Below, one piece after another: positions 9,162-19,049 of a stretch of 64,000 nucleotides of DNA; position 1 is the first letter of the stretch, and every line of letters starts with the position of its first letter. The notes beneath the pieces were generated by a model. It had not been told where the DNA came from and did not search any database. It was given only the letters and a program-made list of their open reading frames with translations. The stretch is taken from the NCBI RefSeq assembly GCF_022346615.1, contig NZ_JAKRNS010000008.1, positions 1 to 64,000 of the forward strand. Reading direction: 5' to 3'. The translations under genes and the position numbers were made by a program. Origin of the DNA: Staphylococcus sp. ACRSN. Its GTDB lineage: Bacteria; Bacillota; Bacilli; Staphylococcales; Staphylococcaceae.

Positions 9162-10830
9162 GGATAATATCACTCAACTTTTTATATAAATTTTGATGTT
9201 GTTTCAAATTATCTTGTCTGTCCGTTATAATTTCATAAATATGTGCTCCAAAATTCGAAAGCGAAACATATTTAAATGCTTCTATTGTTTCAAATCGTTC
9301 AAAGGTAAAATCATAGAGTAATGCAGTATGTTCAAAGTTCAAACCTGTAGGTGTGCCAAACAACCTTTCAAAATACATGTCTGCTGCCTCTTTTTGAGGT
9401 AAATATGAAAATATACCGCCACCATCATTGTTAAGTAACACGATGTTTAAACTAATATCATTTAATTTTGACATTAATAAACCATTCATATCATGATAAA
9501 AAGCCAAATCACCTATTAACAATGTTGTTTTTTTATGTACAGCCATACCTAATGCTGTAGACACAACGCCATCAATACCGTTAGCACCTCTATTTGCATA
9601 TATACTTGCATCACAATTTATAAATAGGTTATCAATATCTCTAATAGGCATACTATTACTTACAAATAGCGTATCTTCACTTGTTAGCTTATCTAATAAA
9701 CTACCTACAAATGCAGCTTCATCTGTAGCTGATTTAATATAATCCTTCACTTCTACCTGTGCTTGTTTTTCTAATGTTTGCCATTTTTCTAGCCAACGCT
9801 TGCGTTCCATCGTATTTGTTTCAGATAACTGCCTAAAGAAATCATTTATCGACATTTCATAAGAAACATTTGGTGGAACTGGGAAAGCATCAGGTGCATC
9901 ATTATTTTGTACTAAAATTTGAAATGCCTTCGTTTCTTTTAACCACTGGTTCAATTTCTTTGATATGACCGGTTTGCCCACACGAATTATAAAATCAGGT
10001 TCAACATCTAACCCGGCTCTATATAATAAATCATATGTAGACACAACATTTGGATGATGTACTTTCCTTAGTTGACTTAATGGATCTGCTAAGATTGGCA
10101 CGTCATGAATGGTTGAATATGTTAATACTTGTGTTATATCTTGATGTTGTGTGTCGCCTACAATAATCAAACCTTTTCTCTTTTGAATAATATTAAGAAT
10201 TTCTGTTAGATTTGTTGTTTTTTGATAATGTGGTAAATTTTTAGTTTCGGACGAAAGCAAATAACTTTTTTCTAAATCAGGTGTTAAAGGTTCTCTGAAA
10301 GGTAAGTTAAAATGAATCGGTCCTCGATGTGGCCCATATAAGTATTGACTCGCCTTTTGCATTTGAAATTCGATTGTACTTTGCATATATTCGCGTGTAT
10401 CACCAGTATCTGCAACTGGTAAATCAAATTGATAATTTACGAAGTTCTCAAACATACTCGTTTGATTAATTGCTTGTGGTGCGCCAATGCCTCTTAATTC
10501 ATGAGGACGGTCACTAGTTAGAACAACCAGTGGTAAATGACTCAATTGGCTTTCCGAAATAGCTGCAGTGTAGTTTGCAGCTGCACTTCCTGAAGTACAT
10601 AAAATAGCAACAGGTTTTTCACTCCCTTTAATCAACCCTAAAGCGAAAAATGCCGCGCTACGTTCATCAGGATGTATCCAAGATTTCATAAGCGGATGTG
10701 CTTCAATAGCAATAGCTAATGGCGTCGAGCGAGAACCAGGACTTATTACAACTTCTCTTATACCATATGCATATAATTCTGAGACAAATTTAAATACTTG
10801 ATTTGTTAAAGCTTCTATATGCTTACTCAT
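9148..10830 (-). CDS. menD: SEPHCHC synthase MenD
   Basis: A 560-residue thiamine-diphosphate enzyme joining isochorismate and 2-oxoglutarate (with decarboxylation) to SEPHCHC. Visible motifs are [11 protein letters not shown], the ThDP glutamate region [42 protein letters not shown], the magnesium/ThDP motif [28 protein letters not shown], and [11 protein letters not shown]. Two ATGs are possible (10836 and 10830). The second is 9 bases from GGAG and is preferred; it overlaps the menF stop by 8 bases. Confidence 0.96.
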   Translation of the reverse strand: MSKHIEALTNQVFKFVSELYAYGIREVVISPGSRSTPLAIAIEAHPLMKSWIHPDERSAAFFALGLIKGSEKPVAILCTSGSAAANYTAAISESQLSHLPLVVLTSDRPHELRGIGAPQAINQTSMFENFVNYQFDLPVADTGDTREYMQSTIEFQMQKASQYLYGPHRGPIHFNLPFREPLTPDLEKSYLLSSETKNLPHYQKTTNLTEILNIIQKRKGLIIVGDTQHQDITQVLTYSTIHDVPILADPLSQLRKVHHPNVVSTYDLLYRAGLDVEPDFIIRVGKPVISKKLNQWLKETKAFQILVQNNDAPDAFPVPPNVSYEMSINDFFRQLSETNTMERKRWLEKWQTLEKQAQVEVKDYIKSATDEAAFVGSLLDKLTSEDTLFVSNSMPIRDIDNLFINCDASIYANRGANGIDGVVSTALGMAVHKKTTLLIGDLAFYHDMNGLLMSKLNDISLNIVLLNNDGGGIFSYLPQKEAADMYFERLFGTPTGLNFEHTALLYDFTFERFETIEAFKYVSLSNFGAHIYEIITDRQDNLKQHQNLYKKLSDIIHVTL

Positions 10831-12175
10831 AATCATCGACTCCTAGTGCTTTCATCATTGGGTTAAATTTGACTGCAGTTTCTTCAACTTCACTATCCGC
10901 ATCCGAATCGAATACAATACCACAACCAGCAAATAAAGTTGCTTGATTATTTTTGATTAACATTGATCTAATTGCCACAATAAATTCACAGTTATCATAC
11001 ATATCAATATATCCAACTGGTGCTCCGTATAATCCGCGTGTACCAAATTCATTTTGTTCGATATATTCTATCGCTTCTTTTTTCGGAAAGCCACCTAGAG
11101 CTGGCGTTGGATGTAAACTATCTAATAAGCCAATATAAGAAGTATTTGTCAGTTGACCTTTAATCTTAGTATAAAGGTGATATAAATGATCATTTGTTAA
11201 TATTTGCGGTTCTTGATTAAATTCTATCTGTTCTACATATGGTTCAATATCATTTAAAATACTTTCAACTACAAATCGGTGTTCGTTTAAATTTTTTTCA
11301 TCATTTAAAAATGCATTAATATTCGCCTTATCAATTGCTGTTTCATGTGTTCGTTTGATTGTTCCAGCAACCGCTTTGGTTGATAGAACATCATCATTAA
11401 CTTCCATAAGCTGTTCAGGTGTTTGTGAAAAGAAAACACTTCCCTGTGATTCTAATACAAATAAATAACTATTACGTTCACCTTGTATTGCTTGTTTCAA
11501 AATATATGGAATATTTATATTTTTATCAAATTGAATCATTCGCTTGCGAGCAAGTACAATTTTTTTGTTTTCATCTAAAATATCAATTGTTTCTTTAACT
11601 AAATCACGCCACTCATCTTTATAAATATCTTCGATGCGTTTAATTTCACCACGTTCAAAATCTGGCGAAACATCAGGTTGAGTCAATTTTTCAATAATTT
11701 CTAAAAATGATGCTATCTCAAATTTATCTGTCTCAACAGTATAAGTTATATATGTTTTTCCTTTTTCCATTGTTACCAATACTTCAGGTAATATAAAATG
11801 GTTAATACCAAATTCACGCCATTCATCTCCTGATTTATGTGATGAAAATTGAAATCCGCCACAAATTTTAAGATGATGTTTATCTGAGCTTGGATGGATT
11901 AAAGCAATGTCATTTTTATATTTTTCCCATTCTCTGAAAATAGATTGTTTATTTTCAAAATCATTTTTAAACCTTTTAATAGCATGATAGCCAAAGAATG
12001 AAGTTTCGTTGTCATTTTTCCTAAAATAAAAACGGTCACCTGCACTATCTTCTGTTATATGAAATAATTCAGTTGGGTTCAACTCATAATCTAATGTTGC
12101 TTCAACTGAAACCCAAGTATGCTTACTCTCATATACCGCTTCGACAATTTCACTTTCCTTGACGTCCAAAGTCAT
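10823..12175 (-). CDS. menF: Isochorismate synthase MenF
   Basis: A 450-residue chorismate-utilising enzyme that converts chorismate to isochorismate, the first committed step to menaquinone. The N-terminal third is weakly conserved, as usual. The catalytic half shows [60 protein letters not shown] and [18 protein letters not shown]. It is the first gene of the minus-strand men operon, 186 bp from the divergent menA start, so the two men units share a control region. Confidence 0.96.
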   Translation of the reverse strand: MTLDVKESEIVEAVYESKHTWVSVEATLDYELNPTELFHITEDSAGDRFYFRKNDNETSFFGYHAIKRFKNDFENKQSIFREWEKYKNDIALIHPSSDKHHLKICGGFQFSSHKSGDEWREFGINHFILPEVLVTMEKGKTYITYTVETDKFEIASFLEIIEKLTQPDVSPDFERGEIKRIEDIYKDEWRDLVKETIDILDENKKIVLARKRMIQFDKNINIPYILKQAIQGERNSYLFVLESQGSVFFSQTPEQLMEVNDDVLSTKAVAGTIKRTHETAIDKANINAFLNDEKNLNEHRFVVESILNDIEPYVEQIEFNQEPQILTNDHLYHLYTKIKGQLTNTSYIGLLDSLHPTPALGGFPKKEAIEYIEQNEFGTRGLYGAPVGYIDMYDNCEFIVAIRSMLIKNNQATLFAGCGIVFDSDADSEVEETAVKFNPMMKALGVDDYE

Positions 12176-12209
12176 CTATTTCACTTCTTTCATTTATCAG
12201 TTTTCACTC

Positions 12210-12236
12210 ATTATAATATTGTACCACTTTTCACAA
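12210..12236 (-). promoter_or_regulatory. Possible menF operon promoter
   Basis: On the minus strand a consensus TATAAT (12210-12215) is preceded by TTGTGA (12231-12236) at a short 15-base spacing, about 35 bp before the menF ATG. The -10 is good; the spacing is not ideal. Confidence 0.4.
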
Positions 12237-12284
12237 TGTGTGTACGGATATGAGCTTAATTCATTTGTACTAATTTTACGTTAT

Positions 12285-12313
12285 TTGACCTAAATAACAT
12301 CTTCTATTAAAAT
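12285..12313 (+). promoter_or_regulatory. Probable menA promoter
   Basis: TTGACC (12285-12290), a 17-base spacer and TAAAAT (12308-12313) form a good sigma-A-type promoter ending 48 bp before the menA ATG. Confidence 0.55.
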
Positions 12314-12361
12314 TGATTTGATAAAATATTATAAATTAAAAGGATAAGAGGTATATACAAT

Positions 12362-13300
12362 ATGGCATCTCAATATCAACAATATTCAACTGTCAAAAAA
12401 TATTGGCAATTGATGAGACCACATACACTTACAGCTGCTGTTGTTCCAGTGCTTGTAGGTACTGCTACTGCAAAGATATTTTTACTAGGTAGCGAAGACC
12501 ATCTCAGCCTGAGTTTATTCTTGGCAATGTTAATTGCATGCTTACTAATACAAGCAGCAACAAATATGTTCAATGAATACTATGATTTCAAAAAAGGCTT
12601 AGACGATCACACTTCCGTTGGGATCGGTGGTGCAATCGTTAGAAATGGTATGACGCCTAAACGAGTAATGAATTTAGCAATAGCATTCTATATTATTGCT
12701 GCTTTATTAGGGATTTTTATTGCAGTTAATAGTTCGTTTTGGTTATTACCTATCGGCCTCGTGTGTATGGCTGTAGGTTATTTATACACAGGCGGACCTT
12801 TCCCAATTTCTTGGACACCATTTGGTGAACTATTTTCAGGGATATTTATGGGAATGATTATTATTTTAATTTCATTCTTTATACAAACCAATAACATCCA
12901 AAGTTTAGCTATCTGGATTAGCATACCTATAGTAATTACAATTGGTTTAATCAATATGGCAAATAACATTCGCGACCGCATAAAAGATAAAGAAAGTGGA
13001 CGAAAAACTTTACCAATATTATTAGGTAAACGGTTCTCTGTTTACTTTTTAGCTTTTATGTATATTGTAGCTTATGTATTAGTCGTATACATTGTATTCT
13101 TCAAACCTGGTGGATCAATTTTCTTCTTGTTAGCATTGCTATCATTCCCTTTACCTATAAAGGCTGTTCGAAGATTTAAAAAATATGACACGCCAGAAAC
13201 AATGATGCCTGCAATGGCAGCTACAGGAAAGACAAATACTTTCTTTGGTGTTTTATATGCGCTAGGTATTTATATTAGTGCTTTGTTAGGTGGTATTTAA
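12362..13300 (+). CDS. menA: 1,4-Dihydroxy-2-naphthoate prenyltransferase MenA
   Basis: A 312-residue UbiA-family membrane prenyltransferase that attaches the polyprenyl side chain to 1,4-dihydroxy-2-naphthoate at the membrane. Both Asp-rich metal-diphosphate motifs are present: NMFNEYYDFKKGLDD (about residues 62-76) and NNIRDRIKDKESGRKTL (about 200-217). Eight or nine hydrophobic segments can be seen. AAAGGATAAGAGG precedes the ATG. The gene is divergent from menF, as in other staphylococci, and is closed by a terminator. Confidence 0.96.
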   Translation: MASQYQQYSTVKKYWQLMRPHTLTAAVVPVLVGTATAKIFLLGSEDHLSLSLFLAMLIACLLIQAATNMFNEYYDFKKGLDDHTSVGIGGAIVRNGMTPKRVMNLAIAFYIIAALLGIFIAVNSSFWLLPIGLVCMAVGYLYTGGPFPISWTPFGELFSGIFMGMIIILISFFIQTNNIQSLAIWISIPIVITIGLINMANNIRDRIKDKESGRKTLPILLGKRFSVYFLAFMYIVAYVLVVYIVFFKPGGSIFFLLALLSFPLPIKAVRRFKKYDTPETMMPAMAATGKTNTFFGVLYALGIYISALLGGI

Positions 13301-13361
13301 TTTTTTAGTACCCCATTTTGATTATAACTTAACACGCTTTATTAATTTGATTTTATAAATC

Positions 13362-13402
13362 TAACAGTCGAACTTTATTGATAAGTCGACTGTTATTTTT
13401 TT
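13362..13402 (+). terminator. menA terminator
   Basis: TAACAGTCGAACTT (13362-13375) pairs with AAGTCGACTGTTA (13383-13395), with one bulged base, followed by a T run. The right arm overlaps the stop codon of the convergent GNAT gene. Confidence 0.82.
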
Positions 13403-13950
13403 GTATAGATCATATGATGATGCATATGTCCATATAAATCTATTTGATTGATGGATTCAAATCCTAACTTTTTATATACACGTAAAGCTACTTCATTATT
13501 GATATCACAATTTAAGCTCCATTTTTGGTTAGGAGAAGTTGATATAACATATTCAATTAATTGTGTAGCTACGCCTCTCCTCCTATATTTAGGAAAAGTT
13601 GCGACAGTCTCTATATACCATTCATCGTCTTTTGCTTCTTTTGTTGGCATTGGTGTGCCGAACTTAAGTATATCTTCATCTAATTCTAGCTCTAACCAAG
13701 CATTTTCAAATTGCAATTCTTTATTGCCCGGATAAGCAATTAAACATCCAGCAACTGCACCGTCAATTTCATAAACCCAAATATTATCAATATGCCCCCT
13801 ATATGGAACATCTACCATACTGCGTTCAATCACTTTTAATAAACGTGTTTTATTTATATTTTCAACTAATGGAATTTCTAATTCTTCCCAAATTATATAA
13901 CACAATTGTGCTAATTCATTTTTGTCTTTAGCCTCTGCTTTCCTTATCAT
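13393..13950 (-). CDS. GNAT-family N-acetyltransferase
   Basis: A 185-residue GNAT acetyltransferase. The acetyl-CoA pyrophosphate loop is YRRRGVATQLIEYV (about residues 120-133), preceded by the beta-4 segment WYIETVATFPK and followed by NEVALRVYKKLGFESI, the usual C-terminal signature. Two adjacent ATGs are possible; the second (13950) lies 7 bases from AAGGAG and is preferred. The acceptor substrate is unknown. The gene is convergent with menA and monocistronic. Confidence 0.85.
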   Translation of the reverse strand: MIRKAEAKDKNELAQLCYIIWEELEIPLVENINKTRLLKVIERSMVDVPYRGHIDNIWVYEIDGAVAGCLIAYPGNKELQFENAWLELELDEDILKFGTPMPTKEAKDDEWYIETVATFPKYRRRGVATQLIEYVISTSPNQKWSLNCDINNEVALRVYKKLGFESINQIDLYGHMHHHMIYTKK

Positions 13951-14124
13951 CATAACGCTCCTTATTAAATGGATTTATCATCTTTATTATATATGAAATC
14001 ATTTTAAAATTCGAAATTCTTACTTATTTTAATTCTCAGTTAAACTCCAAATGTTTTTAATTGTTGTCTTAACCAATATATTAGATAATTAATATATAAT
14101 TATTTAAAGAAAGGACACGTATAA

Positions 14125-14337
14125 ATGAAAATTAACAAAGTGATTTACGTAGTACTATGTTTTTTCCTAGGTTGGATAGGCGTTCATAAATTTTACTCTA
14201 ATCAATTATTACAAGGCGTATTACATTTAGTCTTTTTCTGGACTGGCATTCCATATATTATTGCAATTATCAGTGGAATCGTTACAATATTTTTTAAGAA
14301 AGCTGATGAAGATGGATTAATTAGTTTTGAAAAATAA
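14125..14337 (+). CDS. TM2 domain-containing small membrane protein
   Basis: A 70-residue membrane protein matching the TM2 domain: a short lead, a first helix with the signature FFLGWIGVHKFYSNQ, a linker QGVLHL, and a second helix FFWTGIPYIIAIISGIVTIFF. AAAGGA lies 10 bases before the ATG. The function of small TM2 proteins is not established. A 28-codon peptide gene follows 94 bp downstream on the same strand with no obvious terminator between them. Confidence 0.85.
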   Translation: MKINKVIYVVLCFFLGWIGVHKFYSNQLLQGVLHLVFFWTGIPYIIAIISGIVTIFFKKADEDGLISFEK

Positions 14338-14431
14338 TATTTTAATTTACTACTTAAAATATACAAAAACGGGTATGTATTTTTATATAGCATTTTGAAT
14401 AAATTGTATAATTGTTAAGGGGGTACTACCT

Positions 14432-14518
14432 ATGGGAAATATAATCAAACGTGTATTTAGAGCACTAGCTGTTGGCTACATTGTGAAAGCAATTAAAAAT
14501 TTAATAAACAAAAAATAA
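14432..14518 (+). CDS. Candidate 28-residue cationic amphipathic peptide
   Basis: An ATG at 14432 with AAGGGGGT 7 bases upstream opens a 28-codon frame ending in TAA, immediately before a strong terminator. The peptide begins MGNIIKRVFRAL and ends KAIKNLINKK. It has seven Lys/Arg and no acidic residue, with hydrophobic residues at helical spacing, so it should form a cationic amphipathic helix. The layout (MG-II start, IKxLI near the end) recalls phenol-soluble modulins, although PSM-alpha peptides are shorter and less basic. A consensus TATAAT lies at 14407-14412. Ribosome binding site, stop and terminator make this more than a chance frame, but the function is unproven. Confidence 0.6.
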   Translation: MGNIIKRVFRALAVGYIVKAIKNLINKK

Positions 14519-14545
14519 GCATATTAACTATATATTATAAAAAAT

Positions 14546-14597
14546 AAAAAACATGTGATTCTTATCATAAAATGACGAGAATCACATGTTTTTTTAT
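14546..14597. terminator. Bidirectional terminator, peptide gene / arsC
   Basis: AAAAAACATGTGATTCT pairs with AGAATCACATGTTTTTTT. T runs or A runs lie on both sides, serving the small peptide gene on the plus strand and arsC on the minus strand. Confidence 0.88.
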
Positions 14598-14995
14598 TTA
14601 TTCTGAATACTAAATGCTTTAATTTTTTGACCTATTTCATCACGCACACGTTGAAACTCAGTCCAATCCTTACCAGCTGGATCATCAAATCTCCAATGTG
14701 TTTTTGTTACATGAGAAGGTAATATCGGACAATTATTATCCGCATCACTACACAAAGTAACCACTATATCTGACTGATTTAAAATATCTTCATTAATCAA
14801 ATCGGAAGTATGATTCGAAATATCGATACCGATTTCCTTCATTGCTCTAATCGCGTTAGGATTCACACCATGTGTCTCTATCCCCGCTGAATATACATGC
14901 CAAGTATCTCCTAAATACTTACGTCCCCATCCTTCAGCCATTTGACTTCTACAAGCATTACCTGTACATATAAAATAAATGGTTTTCTTTTTCAT
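14594..14995 (-). CDS. arsC: Arsenate reductase, thioredoxin-coupled
   Basis: A 133-residue low-molecular-weight phosphatase-fold arsenate reductase. The P-loop CTGNACRS contains nucleophile Cys10, and the redox relay Cys82 and Cys89 lie in [11 protein letters not shown], the same three positions as in the pI258 enzyme. DDPAGK supplies the general-acid Asp. It reduces arsenate to arsenite for export by ArsB. It is the third gene of arsRBC, 12 bases after arsB, with GAGGAGA before its ATG. Confidence 0.96.
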   Translation of the reverse strand: MKKKTIYFICTGNACRSQMAEGWGRKYLGDTWHVYSAGIETHGVNPNAIRAMKEIGIDISNHTSDLINEDILNQSDIVVTLCSDADNNCPILPSHVTKTHWRFDDPAGKDWTEFQRVRDEIGQKIKAFSIQNK

Positions 14996-15007
14996 TTTAT
15001 GTCTCCT

Positions 15008-16297
15008 CTAAAATAAAATTAATGTTATATATAATCCTAAAAGTGTAGCAAATAACACCGGTATCGTAATGACAATACCTGTCTTAAAATAAGTACCCCA
15101 TGCAATTTTGACACCTTTTTGAGTTAAAACATGCAACCAAAGCAGTGTAGCTAGTGAACCAATCGGCGTAATTTTCGGTCCTAAATCGGATCCAATAACA
15201 TTTGCATAAATCATGCCTTCTTTCAATATACCTGTCACATCTGATTGACCAATCGCAATTGCATCAATCAATACCGTAGGCAAATTATTCATAATTGATG
15301 AGAGTACGGCAGCAATAAATCCCATTCCCATCACACTACTAAACAAACCAAATTGCGAAATTGTCGTTAATAAAGTACTTAATAATGTAGTAATACCAAC
15401 ATTTTTCAGACCAAAGACTACAAGGTACATGCCAATTGAAAATATGACAATATTCCAAGGTGCACCTTTAATCACATGTCTCGTATTTACCTTTGTTGAA
15501 TGTTTAGCTAATATGATAAATATAATAGCAATAATGCCAGCTATTATTGATACAGGAACGTTAACCCATTCACTTATCAAGTAACCTATTAGTAACAATA
15601 ATAAAACGATCCATGAAAATCGAAATAATCTCGGATCTTTAATTGCAGTTTTTGGGTCTGCAATATTTTGGATATCAAACGAGTTAGGTATAGATTTTTT
15701 AAAATAAACCCAAAGTACTAGGATACTAGCAATCAAAGCAAAGATGTTAGGGATAATCATCCTAGCCATATACGCTACAAACCCAATACCAAAATAATCT
15801 GCCGATACAATATTTACTAAATTACTAACAACCATTGGTAAAGATGTCGTATCTGCTATAAAACCACTCGCGATAACAAACGGAAAAATCACTTTTTTAT
15901 TAAACCCTAATGTACGCACCATTGCCAGAACTATTGGTGTCAATATAAGTGCTGCCCCATCATTTGCAAAAAATGCAGCAACAACCGCACCTAATATCAT
16001 AATATAAACAAACATTTTCAAACCATTTCCTTGTGAAGCTTTCACCATATGTAATGCTGCCCACTCAAAAAATCCAATTTCATCAAGTATTAGAGAAATT
16101 AGAATCACTGCAACAAACGTTAATGTTGCATTCCAAACAATACCAGTGACTTCAAAGATATCCGAAATACTAACAACGCCCGTAAGTATAGCTATAGTTG
16201 CACCAATCATTGCGGTAATACCTATATCTAAACCTTTAGGCTGCCATATTACAAAAGTCAACGTTGCTAAAAATAAAATCACAGCAAATAATGTCAT
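15008..16297 (-). CDS. arsB: Arsenite efflux permease ArsB
   Basis: A 429-residue membrane permease of the ArsB/NhaD superfamily with about 12 hydrophobic segments, expelling As(III) or Sb(III) by proton exchange. Family motifs are [58 protein letters not shown] and [26 protein letters not shown]. The length equals that of the staphylococcal plasmid proteins. The start overlaps the arsR stop by 4 bases (ATGA). No arsA ATPase gene is present, so this is the three-gene carrier-type operon. Confidence 0.96.
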   Translation of the reverse strand: MTLFAVILFLATLTFVIWQPKGLDIGITAMIGATIAILTGVVSISDIFEVTGIVWNATLTFVAVILISLILDEIGFFEWAALHMVKASQGNGLKMFVYIMILGAVVAAFFANDGAALILTPIVLAMVRTLGFNKKVIFPFVIASGFIADTTSLPMVVSNLVNIVSADYFGIGFVAYMARMIIPNIFALIASILVLWVYFKKSIPNSFDIQNIADPKTAIKDPRLFRFSWIVLLLLLIGYLISEWVNVPVSIIAGIIAIIFIILAKHSTKVNTRHVIKGAPWNIVIFSIGMYLVVFGLKNVGITTLLSTLLTTISQFGLFSSVMGMGFIAAVLSSIMNNLPTVLIDAIAIGQSDVTGILKEGMIYANVIGSDLGPKITPIGSLATLLWLHVLTQKGVKIAWGTYFKTGIVITIPVLFATLLGLYITLILF

Positions 16298-16614
16298 GAA
16301 TCACACTCACCTTTATCAATGTCATGACATATACAATGTGTACTCGCAGTATTTATATCTTTCAAATGTTGATTTATATCTGACATCAAACCATGGTTTA
16401 ATCGATATATTCGTTTATTACCTTCTTTTCTCATTGTTATTAAATGAGAATCTAGCAACGCTTTCATATGATGACTTAACGTAGGTTGTGAAAATTCAAA
16501 ATGACCTAATAAGTCATGACCACAAAGTTCTTCGCACGATAACAAATCTAGTATTTCCAACCTACTCGGATCTGCTAAGACTTTAAGAATTTGAGCAATA
16601 TCTTTATATATCAA
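16294..16614 (-). CDS. arsR: Arsenic-responsive repressor ArsR
   Basis: A 106-residue ArsR/SmtB winged-helix repressor. The DNA-binding helix is [19 protein letters not shown]. The metalloid site in alpha-3 reads [14 protein letters not shown]: Cys27 and Cys31 are kept, but position 33, a cysteine in the pI258 and pSX267 repressors (ELCACDLL), is His. A cysteine-rich C-terminus ([12 protein letters not shown]) is present. It is the first gene of arsRBC and follows a promoter with a palindromic operator. Identity is secure; the exact ligand set for As(III) is open. Confidence 0.93.
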   Translation of the reverse strand: MIYKDIAQILKVLADPSRLEILDLLSCEELCGHDLLGHFEFSQPTLSHHMKALLDSHLITMRKEGNKRIYRLNHGLMSDINQHLKDINTASTHCICHDIDKGECDS

Positions 16615-16635
16615 ACCAATCTACCTCCAAGTCAA

Positions 16636-16664
16636 TGTATATAGATTAACATCTATATAGTCAA
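16636..16664 (-). promoter_or_regulatory. ars promoter with ArsR operator
   Basis: On the minus strand TTGACT (16659-16664), a 17-base spacer and TATACA (16636-16641) form a strong promoter. A perfect 9-4-9 palindrome, TATATAGAT and ATCTATATA around TAAC (16638-16659), fills the spacer and overlaps the -10. A second half-site, ACGTCTATAT, begins at 16665. This is the expected position for an ArsR operator. Confidence 0.85.
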
Positions 16665-16894
16665 ACGTCTATATTATTATGCATTGTATTGATTATATTT
16701 TGCATTAATCAAACAATTAATCATTAAAAAACTGTAAATAACTTATATAATGGCAAGTTAAAGGGTAAAGTATTTTAACGATTTTTAAATATATTTTTAT
16801 ATCCAAAATTACTTTGCCTAAATAAATTTTCAATTTCTATCAATTTGATATTTTATAAATTTAATCAAACCATTTACCAAGCAGGAGTGAAGCA

Positions 16895-18031
16895 ATGAAA
16901 AATATTTTAATATATGTAATCATATGCTTAATATTTTTAAGCGGTTTTATCGGTTTAATTGTCAATCATCAAAAAAAGCAGTTAGATTTTATTGCAGTTG
17001 GTGATAATCTCATTCATCCAGTTGTTTATCAGGATGCCCATACACACGGACAATCTTATAATTTCCAAAAAATGTATGAACCCCTTCTACCTTATATAAA
17101 AAATAAAGATATCGCATATATTAACCAAGAATCACCTATAGGTGGAGATACACGACCTTATTCTGGTTTCAAACGATTTAATACACCTTCCTCAATAGCA
17201 AGAGATGTTGTTGCTACAGGCTTCAATTTAATTAACGGATCAAATAATCATTCATTAGATCAAGGTACAAGCGGAGTTAACAATAGTATACATACTTGGC
17301 AAAAGTACCAAGACAAATCGCTTTTCACAGGCATGTTCAATAATAAAGAAACAAGAGATACACCACAGATATTAAATGTCAAAGGGACAAATATATCCAT
17401 GTTAAGCTATACATTTGGAACTAATAAGTTAAAACCATCTCAAGATTATCAAATTAATTATTTTAACAAAGCAAAAATGAAAAGTGATATTAAAAAAGCT
17501 AAGAAAAAGAGTGATTTTGTAGTAGTTTCCATGCATTGGGGAAAGGAAGGAAGTCATAAACCAAGTGCTAAACAAAAAGAATACGCCAATTTTTTGGCAA
17601 AACAAAATGTTGATGTTGTAATTGGATCACACCCTCATGTGATACAACCGGTTAAATGGCTAAAAGGAGTAAATCAACATAAAACATTAATCGTCTATTC
17701 ACTTGGAAACTTTTTAAATGGACAGGAAACAGGTACTGAAAAAAACCATTTAGGCGGTAGTATTCAATTTAAGATATCTAATAATCATAGTGATACTAAA
17801 ATTGATGATGTCAAATGGCGTTCTATCGTTAACCATTATGAAATGTCGGATCCGTATAATGAAAATACACGTAAAAATTTTAAAGTTTATATGCTAGATA
17901 AATATAACAATGACTTAGCGGCAAAACATGGCATTCAATATCAAAAAGAAGCCAAAATGACGAAACAACAACTACAAAATACAACGAAAAAAGTCATAGA
18001 TAAAGAATTTTTAGACGAAAAAAGTTATTAA
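16895..18031 (+). CDS. CapA/PgsA-family membrane-anchored protein
   Basis: A 378-residue protein with an N-terminal membrane anchor (about residues 4-24) and an extracytoplasmic PGA_cap domain related to metallophosphoesterases. Motifs in order: DFIAVGDNLIHP, INQESPIGG, LINGSNNHSLDQG, VVVSMHWGKEGSHKPSAKQKEYANFL, DVVIGSHPHVIQPV and VYSLGNFLNGQ, so the metal-ligand pattern is complete. In capBCAD operons CapA helps make or export poly-gamma-glutamate, but no capB, capC or capD lies near, so this is an orphan. AGGAG precedes the ATG. A role at the cell envelope is likely; the substrate is unknown. Confidence 0.85.
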   Translation: MKNILIYVIICLIFLSGFIGLIVNHQKKQLDFIAVGDNLIHPVVYQDAHTHGQSYNFQKMYEPLLPYIKNKDIAYINQESPIGGDTRPYSGFKRFNTPSSIARDVVATGFNLINGSNNHSLDQGTSGVNNSIHTWQKYQDKSLFTGMFNNKETRDTPQILNVKGTNISMLSYTFGTNKLKPSQDYQINYFNKAKMKSDIKKAKKKSDFVVVSMHWGKEGSHKPSAKQKEYANFLAKQNVDVVIGSHPHVIQPVKWLKGVNQHKTLIVYSLGNFLNGQETGTEKNHLGGSIQFKISNNHSDTKIDDVKWRSIVNHYEMSDPYNENTRKNFKVYMLDKYNNDLAAKHGIQYQKEAKMTKQQLQNTTKKVIDKEFLDEKSY

Positions 18032-18141
18032 TGCTAAAAGTGTTACCTTAACTTTGTGTTAAAAGAGATAATTATATTTATTTATCATTATCATTTATGC
18101 AATATCAACATTTAAATACTTTTCATAAAAAGATAACAAAA

Positions 18142-18187
18142 AAACCCGTTAAATTATGTTATTAAAACATCAATTTAACGGGTTTAA
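18142..18187 (+). terminator. Terminator after capA-like gene
   Basis: AAACCCGTTAAATT pairs with AATTTAACGGGTTT around an 18-base loop. A and T runs flank both sides, so it may serve both convergent genes. Confidence 0.82.
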
Positions 18188-18308
18188 TCTTAAATACGGA
18201 AATTCAAAATTCACTCTACATCCTTTTAGTATCAGTGATTGTAGAAAGTTCAATGACGTATAGTTGAGGTAAAACAACCCATTTGTTCATTTAGATAGAT
18301 TGTTCACA

Positions 18309-19049
18309 TTACCAAGGCACAATTCCTTCATTATTAGTAAAAGTAATAGTTTCATTCCCATTTTCATTTACTACTAATTCAATAACCCTTCTAATTCCTT
18401 CGTCAACCGATTTTGCACCCATTTGTTTAGCAGTATCTGGTTTTAATCCACCAAATTCTGTGGCAACCATACCGGGATCAACTAAATCTACACTGATATT
18501 ACAACCTTCTTTTTCTAATTCTTTTGCTAGTTGTATAGTATACATATTTAGTGCCGCTTTTGATGATTGATAACCAGCCACTGCAGCTCCATAAACAATA
18601 GAATTTTCATCCAAGGCAGAGTTAAGAGAACCCATCATACTGGAAATATTAATTATTTTTGCTTGTTCAGCTTTTTTTAGTAATGGTAACATTACCGAAC
18701 TCACGTTCATTACACCAAAAACATTAACGTCGAACTCTTTCTTCACTTTATTAACATCAAGTTTCGATGGGCTAGATGTCTCTAAAGCTATACCAGCATT
18801 ATTAATTAAGATATCTAAAGAAGGTATTTCTCGAGTTGCATACTTTACGGAATTCATATCTGTTACATCTAATTGAACTGCTGTAACAGAAAAGCCTTTA
18901 GATTCTAATTCTTCTGCAATTGTTTTCCCATCATTAATATTTCTTGCTCCTAAGAAAATATGATAACCTTGCGCGGCTAATACTTTTGATATTTCCTTCC
19001 CCATTCCTCTAGTAGCACCTGTTACAAGTATATTTTTTTGATTAGCCAT
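18309..19049 (-). CDS. Short-chain dehydrogenase/reductase
   Basis: A 246-residue classical SDR: cofactor motif TGATRGMGKEI near the N-terminus, acidic LDVTD, NNAGIALET, Ser in IINISSMMG, and the catalytic YQSSK followed by DLVDPGMVATEFGG. The Arg after the first glycine-rich motif suggests NADP(H). The ATG at 19049 is chosen because GAGGAG of the ribosome binding site lies inside the longer TTG-initiated frame. The substrate is unknown. The gene is isolated between the CapA-like gene and the tRNA pair, with a long upstream region. Confidence 0.88.
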   Translation of the reverse strand: MANQKNILVTGATRGMGKEISKVLAAQGYHIFLGARNINDGKTIAEELESKGFSVTAVQLDVTDMNSVKYATREIPSLDILINNAGIALETSSPSKLDVNKVKKEFDVNVFGVMNVSSVMLPLLKKAEQAKIINISSMMGSLNSALDENSIVYGAAVAGYQSSKAALNMYTIQLAKELEKEGCNISVDLVDPGMVATEFGGLKPDTAKQMGAKSVDEGIRRVIELVVNENGNETITFTNNEGIVPW

